A stretch of DNA of 9,517 nucleotides from a bacterium (lineage in GTDB: Bacteria; Vulcanimicrobiota; Xenobia; RGZZ01): positions 1 through 9,517 of the forward strand of contig JAJXVI010000048.1 of assembly GCA_021782195.1 (NCBI GenBank). Reading direction: 5' to 3'. Position numbers and translations under genes: made by a program. This document shows positions 6,879 to 9,517 of this stretch, one piece after another (within the stretch, counting starts at the first letter, position 1; each line of letters begins with the position of its first letter). Under the pieces are notes generated by a model. The model saw nothing but the letters and a program-made list of their open reading frames with translations. It made no database searches and was not told the origin of the DNA.

Positions 6879-6913
6879 TAGCGTTCTCTTCCGTTTCGGC
6901 AAGGGAAGCCGGT

Positions 6914-6942
6914 CGCACAACGCGAAACACGTCCATTGTGCG
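6914..6942. repeat. inverted repeat CGCACAA-15-TTGTGCG upstream of the sensor kinase
   Basis: Perfect 7-bp arms are separated by 15 bases, so arm centres lie 22 bp apart, about two helical turns. It ends roughly 48 bp before the kinase start codon. The geometry suits a dimeric regulator operator, possibly autoregulatory. A 5'-UTR hairpin is the alternative. No regulator gene is visible to assign it to. Confidence 0.4.
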
Positions 6943-6990
6943 GATGCATCATCGCGTGAACCCGGCAGACATGTTCGTGCAAGGCCGATG

Positions 6991-9517
6991 ATGGAACTCT
7001 TTGACGGCTCTGGCCGCAGGCTTTTTTCCGCGCTCTGGCGTCTGCACGGGCGCAAACCATCTGAAATTTCAGACGACCTTGCCGAGTGGATCGGCAAGGT
7101 GCTGTTACTCTTCGTTGCGCTTGTCCTTGCCAACCTGACCTTCACGGTCCTGCGTTTCGCGCAGGAGGTCGAGTACTCCCTGAACACCGGCTACCAGGTG
7201 AATCTGCTTGGCGCCGTGGCTTCGCTCGTGCTGCTCTGGTGGTACTCCGCAGATCCGCACCGACGCCTCGTGACGACGCTCAATCTGGGGCTCGCACTGG
7301 TCACGGTGCTGCTGCTCGCCCCCGCATTCTGCGGCTACAGTTCATCCCCCTGGTGGCTTCTCATCCTCCCACTGTCGGCTGCAACGGTGCTGCCACGCCT
7401 GCAGGCCATCGTGTGGGGTGTGATCGCGGCGGTTGGAATGCTGTTCGGGTTGCTCGCGGTCCCCATGCTTTCGCGCACGCCGATGGCGCCCGAACCACTG
7501 GCCGAAGCTGTTAGCAGCCGTGTGATGCTCGCGCTCCTGGTAAGCGCCATTGCGCTTGGCATGCGGCGCATTTCTGACCGACGCGCCGCGGGGCTGCGCG
7601 AAGCCCAGGTCGTGCTGTCCGATACAAACCGTCACCTGGCAGAGCTCAGCGAGGCGAAGAGCGTGTTCCTGGCCACGGTCAGTCACGAGATGCGCACGCC
7701 ATTGAACGGCATCCTCGGAATGACGGCCCTGGCCCTCACCACGCCGCTGCCTCCCGTGGCCCGCGACTACGTCCACTCAGCCCGGGAAAGCGCCGCCAGC
7801 CTGCTCGGGATCATCAACGACATTCTCGACTTCTCCAGGATTGAAAACGGAACCCCAAGCATTGAAGCGGTCGAGATGGACCTGCATCCGGTGCTCGTGG
7901 AATCGCTTCGCCCCCTTTTCTGCCAGGCCACCGAACGAGGCGTGAACGTGGCATGCATCGCCAGTCCTGGCCTGAAGCGCTTGCGCGTGGGCGACCCGAT
8001 GCGGCTGCGACAGATCCTGGTCAACCTCGTCGGCAATGCGGTCAAGTTCACGCCAGAAGGACACATCGTGGTGCGCCTGTCCGCCGGGTCGCCGCCGTCT
8101 TCAGGCGACTCCGGCATGGTCAAGACGAACGCCGAGCCCCACGCACCGGACCTTGCGCCGCAAACGCCACCACCGGCGTGGCTCTCCATCGAGGTGACCG
8201 ACACCGGCGTCGGGATTCCGTTCGACCGACAGACGTCGATCTTTGAACCTTTCACCCAGGTCGACAGCTCGGTCACGCGCCTGTACGGGGGAATGGGCCT
8301 GGGCCTTTCGATTGTACAGAAGATCTGCGCCTGTCTCGGGGGCCAGATCACCGTGAGCAGCCAGCCTGGGAGCGGGTCCACCTTCACCGTGCTGGTGCCT
8401 CTGCCCGAGCGAACATCACCTTCTTTCCCCACGCCGCCGTGCGAGGAGGTTGTGAGAACGGGGCTGCCCTCAGAAGACAGATCTGCGCACCCGGCGCTGC
8501 CACCGCAGGAACGGTGCGTTCAGGAACTTGACGCCCCGGCAAGCGCACCATCCCTGCCGCACCGGATTCGTCACATCCTGGTACTTGCGGCCGACCCTCA
8601 CGACGAGCAGACCTGCGCGCTACAGGCGACCTTCGAATGCGCCGACGTGCGGACAGAGGCGCTTGACTTCGAGGGAGGCTTGCAGCGCTGGGAGAAAGCG
8701 CCAGACGCGAAACGAGCGCGCGCGGACGGTGAACCGGTGCTGCTTTGCGCACACGGATCGCCGGCGGATCGCCTCCTCGCACTTGCAAGGCGTCTGTCAG
8801 GGACGTGGGGTGGCCCGGTGGTGCTGGTGGTTCCGCCGGTCAGCCTCGGAGGACTGGCCGCGTGGATGGAAGCCGGCGTTGCCGACCTGCGGGTGAGTCC
8901 ATTTTTCGCGGAGGACGTGGAAAGCATGCTGACGCACCCGCCGCCCCCGCGCGCGCTCCCCGAGGAAGGGCAAGCCGCGCAGACATCTCCCTCACGCCTT
9001 CCGTCGGACGTCTGTGCGCAAGATTCACCGCGGCCTCTGCTCGTCGCACCCGAGAGATCGCTGCACCGTTTGGAGGGACCGAGTGCGCCTCCTGACCAGA
9101 CCTCGGAAGAGGGTCGTCGGCGCGTGCTTGTCGCCGAAGACGACCCGATCAGCCGCGAAATCGCGCAGATTCTTGTGGAAAAGGCGGGTTATCACGTCAC
9201 CGTCACAGAGAACGGGGCACAGGCGCTGGACGTGTATGGCAGGGGTGGCGTCGATCTCGTGCTCACCGACATCCGGATGCCTCTCATGGACGGCACCGAA
9301 CTCGTAGGCCGCATCCGAAAGCTCGAAGAGCGCGGCAAGAAACGCACGCCCGTCGTGGCGCTGACCGCTCACGTACTGCACGGCGACACGGCCGCCCTGC
9401 TACGGTGCGGTTTTGACGCCTGCCTCACCAAGCCGATCTCCATCGAGATCCTGCACGAGACCCTGGGCCGGTTCGCACGCCACGCCCCTCCCCCCGAACG
9501 GCCTCCTTGCCCATCAC
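6991..9517 (+). CDS. membrane-bound hybrid sensor histidine kinase with pseudo-receiver and receiver (3' end outside window)
   Basis: The frame is open for 842 codons and runs off the window. The start is ATG 6991, or the adjacent ATG 6988; AAGG at 6981-6984 is better spaced for 6991, and no other start exists after the TGA at 6856. Residues 35-192 contain about six membrane helices with little periplasmic sequence. A short coiled coil (195-225) leads to the phosphoacceptor helix with SHEMRTPLNG (H232). The ATPase domain has the N box around N349, DTGVGI at 404, FEPF at 418 and GMGLGL at 434-439. A degenerate receiver (about 527-648) follows, then a proline-rich linker and a canonical receiver (about 711-830). 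The latter has E716/D717/D718, phosphoacceptor D760, T792 and K814. An HPt domain could follow beyond the window. The signal and output are unknown. The N-terminal membrane module is not one I can name. Confidence 0.93.
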   Translation, partial: MELFDGSGRRLFSALWRLHGRKPSEISDDLAEWIGKVLLLFVALVLANLTFTVLRFAQEVEYSLNTGYQVNLLGAVASLVLLWWYSADPHRRLVTTLNLGLALVTVLLLAPAFCGYSSSPWWLLILPLSAATVLPRLQAIVWGVIAAVGMLFGLLAVPMLSRTPMAPEPLAEAVSSRVMLALLVSAIALGMRRISDRRAAGLREAQVVLSDTNRHLAELSEAKSVFLATVSHEMRTPLNGILGMTALALTTPLPPVARDYVHSARESAASLLGIINDILDFSRIENGTPSIEAVEMDLHPVLVESLRPLFCQATERGVNVACIASPGLKRLRVGDPMRLRQILVNLVGNAVKFTPEGHIVVRLSAGSPPSSGDSGMVKTNAEPHAPDLAPQTPPPAWLSIEVTDTGVGIPFDRQTSIFEPFTQVDSSVTRLYGGMGLGLSIVQKICACLGGQITVSSQPGSGSTFTVLVPLPERTSPSFPTPPCEEVVRTGLPSEDRSAHPALPPQERCVQELDAPASAPSLPHRIRHILVLAADPHDEQTCALQATFECADVRTEALDFEGGLQRWEKAPDAKRARADGEPVLLCAHGSPADRLLALARRLSGTWGGPVVLVVPPVSLGGLAAWMEAGVADLRVSPFFAEDVESMLTHPPPPRALPEEGQAAQTSPSRLPSDVCAQDSPRPLLVAPERSLHRLEGPSAPPDQTSEEGRRRVLVAEDDPISREIAQILVEKAGYHVTVTENGAQALDVYGRGGVDLVLTDIRMPLMDGTELVGRIRKLEERGKKRTPVVALTAHVLHGDTAALLRCGFDACLTKPISIEILHETLGRFARHAPPPERPPCPS

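Larger units (their letters stand above)
6646..6987. other. 342-bp divergent intergenic region between rhodanese and sensor kinase
   Basis: No credible gene is seen here. Frames that cross it on either strand lack recognisable domains or ribosome sites. It should hold the promoters of both divergent genes, but no clear sigma-70-type -35/-10 pairs were recognised. Three short palindromes are present: AGGCC/GGCCT at 6746-6759, GAGGGT/ACCCTC at 6862-6878, and CGCACAA/TTGTGCG at 6914-6942. A run of six adenines lies at 6716-6721. The upstream stop in the kinase frame is TGA at 6856-6858. Confidence 0.5.

Noticed and set aside
7767..8432. 221-codon minus-strand frame opposite the kinase core
   Set aside because: The plus-strand frame here encodes unmistakable histidine-kinase boxes; the minus frame has no domain.

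Overview
This is a bacterial chromosomal window with high G+C content and dense coding. It appears to lie near the replication origin. The left end holds most of recF followed by a dciA-family (DUF721) replicative-helicase loader. That pair is usually found next to dnaA-dnaN and gyrB in many phyla. The rest is accessory: a putative membrane metalloprotease, a large exported TPR-CHAT protein, a single-domain rhodanese and a membrane-bound hybrid histidine kinase. The phylum cannot be fixed from the sequence. The zinc-ribbon-extended DciA and the large TPR-CHAT protein would fit a complex-lifestyle, environmental lineage, but this is inference only.

Layout: recF (1-1056, +, 5' end outside the window) and dciA (1151-2008, +) run left to right. 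They are joined by a possible 33-codon micro-ORF that shares ATGA overlaps with both. A 43-bp convergent gap separates them from a minus-strand block. Reading leftward, that block is a rhodanese (6645-6229), a 1013-residue TPR-CHAT protein (6065-3024) and an M50-like membrane metalloprotease (2849-2052). Hairpins follow the rhodanese and TPR-CHAT genes. A gene-free 342-bp divergent region (6646-6987) with small inverted repeats precedes a plus-strand hybrid sensor kinase. The kinase starts at 6988/6991 and stays open to the end of the window.

How the genes may work together: RecF (gap repair, recombination mediator) and DciA (DnaB loading) are housekeeping replication and repair functions. 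The TPR-CHAT protein keeps the His/Cys pair of clan CD caspase-like peptidases, has an N-terminal signal-peptide-like segment and carries ten back-to-back TPR-type repeats of exactly 40 residues. It is followed on the same strand by a membrane protein with a HExxH motif. An envelope-located two-protease arrangement is the most interesting hypothesis here, but nothing in the sequence proves the two act together. The hybrid kinase has intact phosphotransfer boxes, one degenerate receiver and one canonical receiver. Its partners and regulon are not in the window.
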